Shown here piece by piece: positions 31,202 through 31,298 of a stretch of 31,298 nucleotides of DNA. The notes beneath the pieces were generated by a model that worked only from the letters and a program-made list of their open reading frames with translations, was not told the DNA's origin and did not search any database. Source of the stretch: Actinomycetes bacterium (lineage in GTDB: Bacteria; Actinomycetota; Actinomycetes; Mycobacteriales; Mycobacteriaceae); NCBI GenBank assembly GCA_023461275.1, contig JAEYMI010000094.1, positions 1-31,298 on the forward strand, in the 5' to 3' direction. Position 1 is the first letter of the stretch. Every line of letters starts with the position of its first letter. The translations under genes were made by a program, and so were the position numbers.

Positions 31202-31298
31202 TGTCGACCCCGACATCGCAGCGGGTGTCCGGGGGGCGCGGCGACGCGGCCCCCCGCGCCTACCCCCCCGGCCCCCCCCCCCCCCCCCCCCCACCCCG
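31201..31298 (+). CDS. mftB: 5' end of a probable mftB, damaged by the sequence end
   Basis: ATG 31201 shares its A with the mftA stop (TGATG), the place where the peptide chaperone gene mftB is expected. Only MSTPTSQRVSGG reads plausibly. After that the frame runs into Gly/Arg/Pro codons and a C homopolymer, which does not resemble MftB. The call rests on position alone; the frame cannot be trusted beyond about 31240. Confidence 0.45.
   Translation, partial: MSTPTSQRVSGGRGDAAPRAYPPGPPPPPPPP
31272..31292. other. 21-C homopolymer at the sequence end
   Basis: A run of 21 C, preceded by 7 C at 31263-31269, inside what should be mftB. It looks like a read or assembly artefact at a contig edge and not biological sequence. 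Confidence 0.7.

Overview
The window is high-GC DNA with the gene style of the Mycobacteriales, most like Gordonia or a close relative. The evidence is Mce-associated membrane proteins, a mycofactocin precursor and regulator, a KshB-type reductase, a P450-TetR-SDR set like one in Mycobacterium tuberculosis, leaderless GTG/ATG starts behind TAnnnT boxes, and dispersed GATCGAGTAG palindromic repeats. The genus is an inference; no rRNA or tRNA is present.

Left part (1-7172). A VC0807-like membrane protein and a 34-residue membrane peptide sit beside a NarL-type two-component system (1206-2964). Next, on the minus strand, comes the most unusual locus: two paralogous membrane proteins with six-cysteine glycine-rich tails (TIGR04222-like), a DUF692/MNIO iron oxygenase, and a small protein resembling MNIO partner proteins (3030-6489). 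The two paralogs have duplicated promoters, and a 37-codon ORF with a near-perfect Shine-Dalgarno precedes the first. It reads as an enzyme, its partner and Cys-rich substrates, but with membrane-anchored proteins in place of small peptides.

Middle part (7129-23548). metH follows a hairpin-rich leader and a 15-codon ORF that overlaps its GTG start. Then come an alpha/beta hydrolase, an OGG-fold-like protein, a DUF2236 (MpaB/Lcp) oxygenase, menC (menaquinone synthesis), a P450-TetR-SDR operon, and an amino-acid permease coupled to a tandem universal stress protein. An overlapping operon of four Mce-associated membrane proteins ends in an AlkD-like protein; there are no yrbE or mce genes nearby.

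Right part (23537-31298). An aldehyde dehydrogenase, APC permease and GMC oxidoreductase form a tightly overlapping operon for uptake and two-step oxidation of an alcohol, possibly choline-like. The convergent gap after it is a 458-bp inverted structure: eight 21-bp repeats, a palindromic element, its inverted copy, and eight related 21-bp repeats in the opposite direction. Then come a DoxX protein, a KshB-like reductase, and the start of the mycofactocin locus: mftR, divergent mftA with the IDGMCGVY end, and the first codons of a probable mftB. The last bases are a poly-C run that looks like a low-quality contig end.

Starts were chosen from Shine-Dalgarno sites, stop/start overlaps or leaderless boxes. 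Family names come from recognition of motifs and not from database searches.
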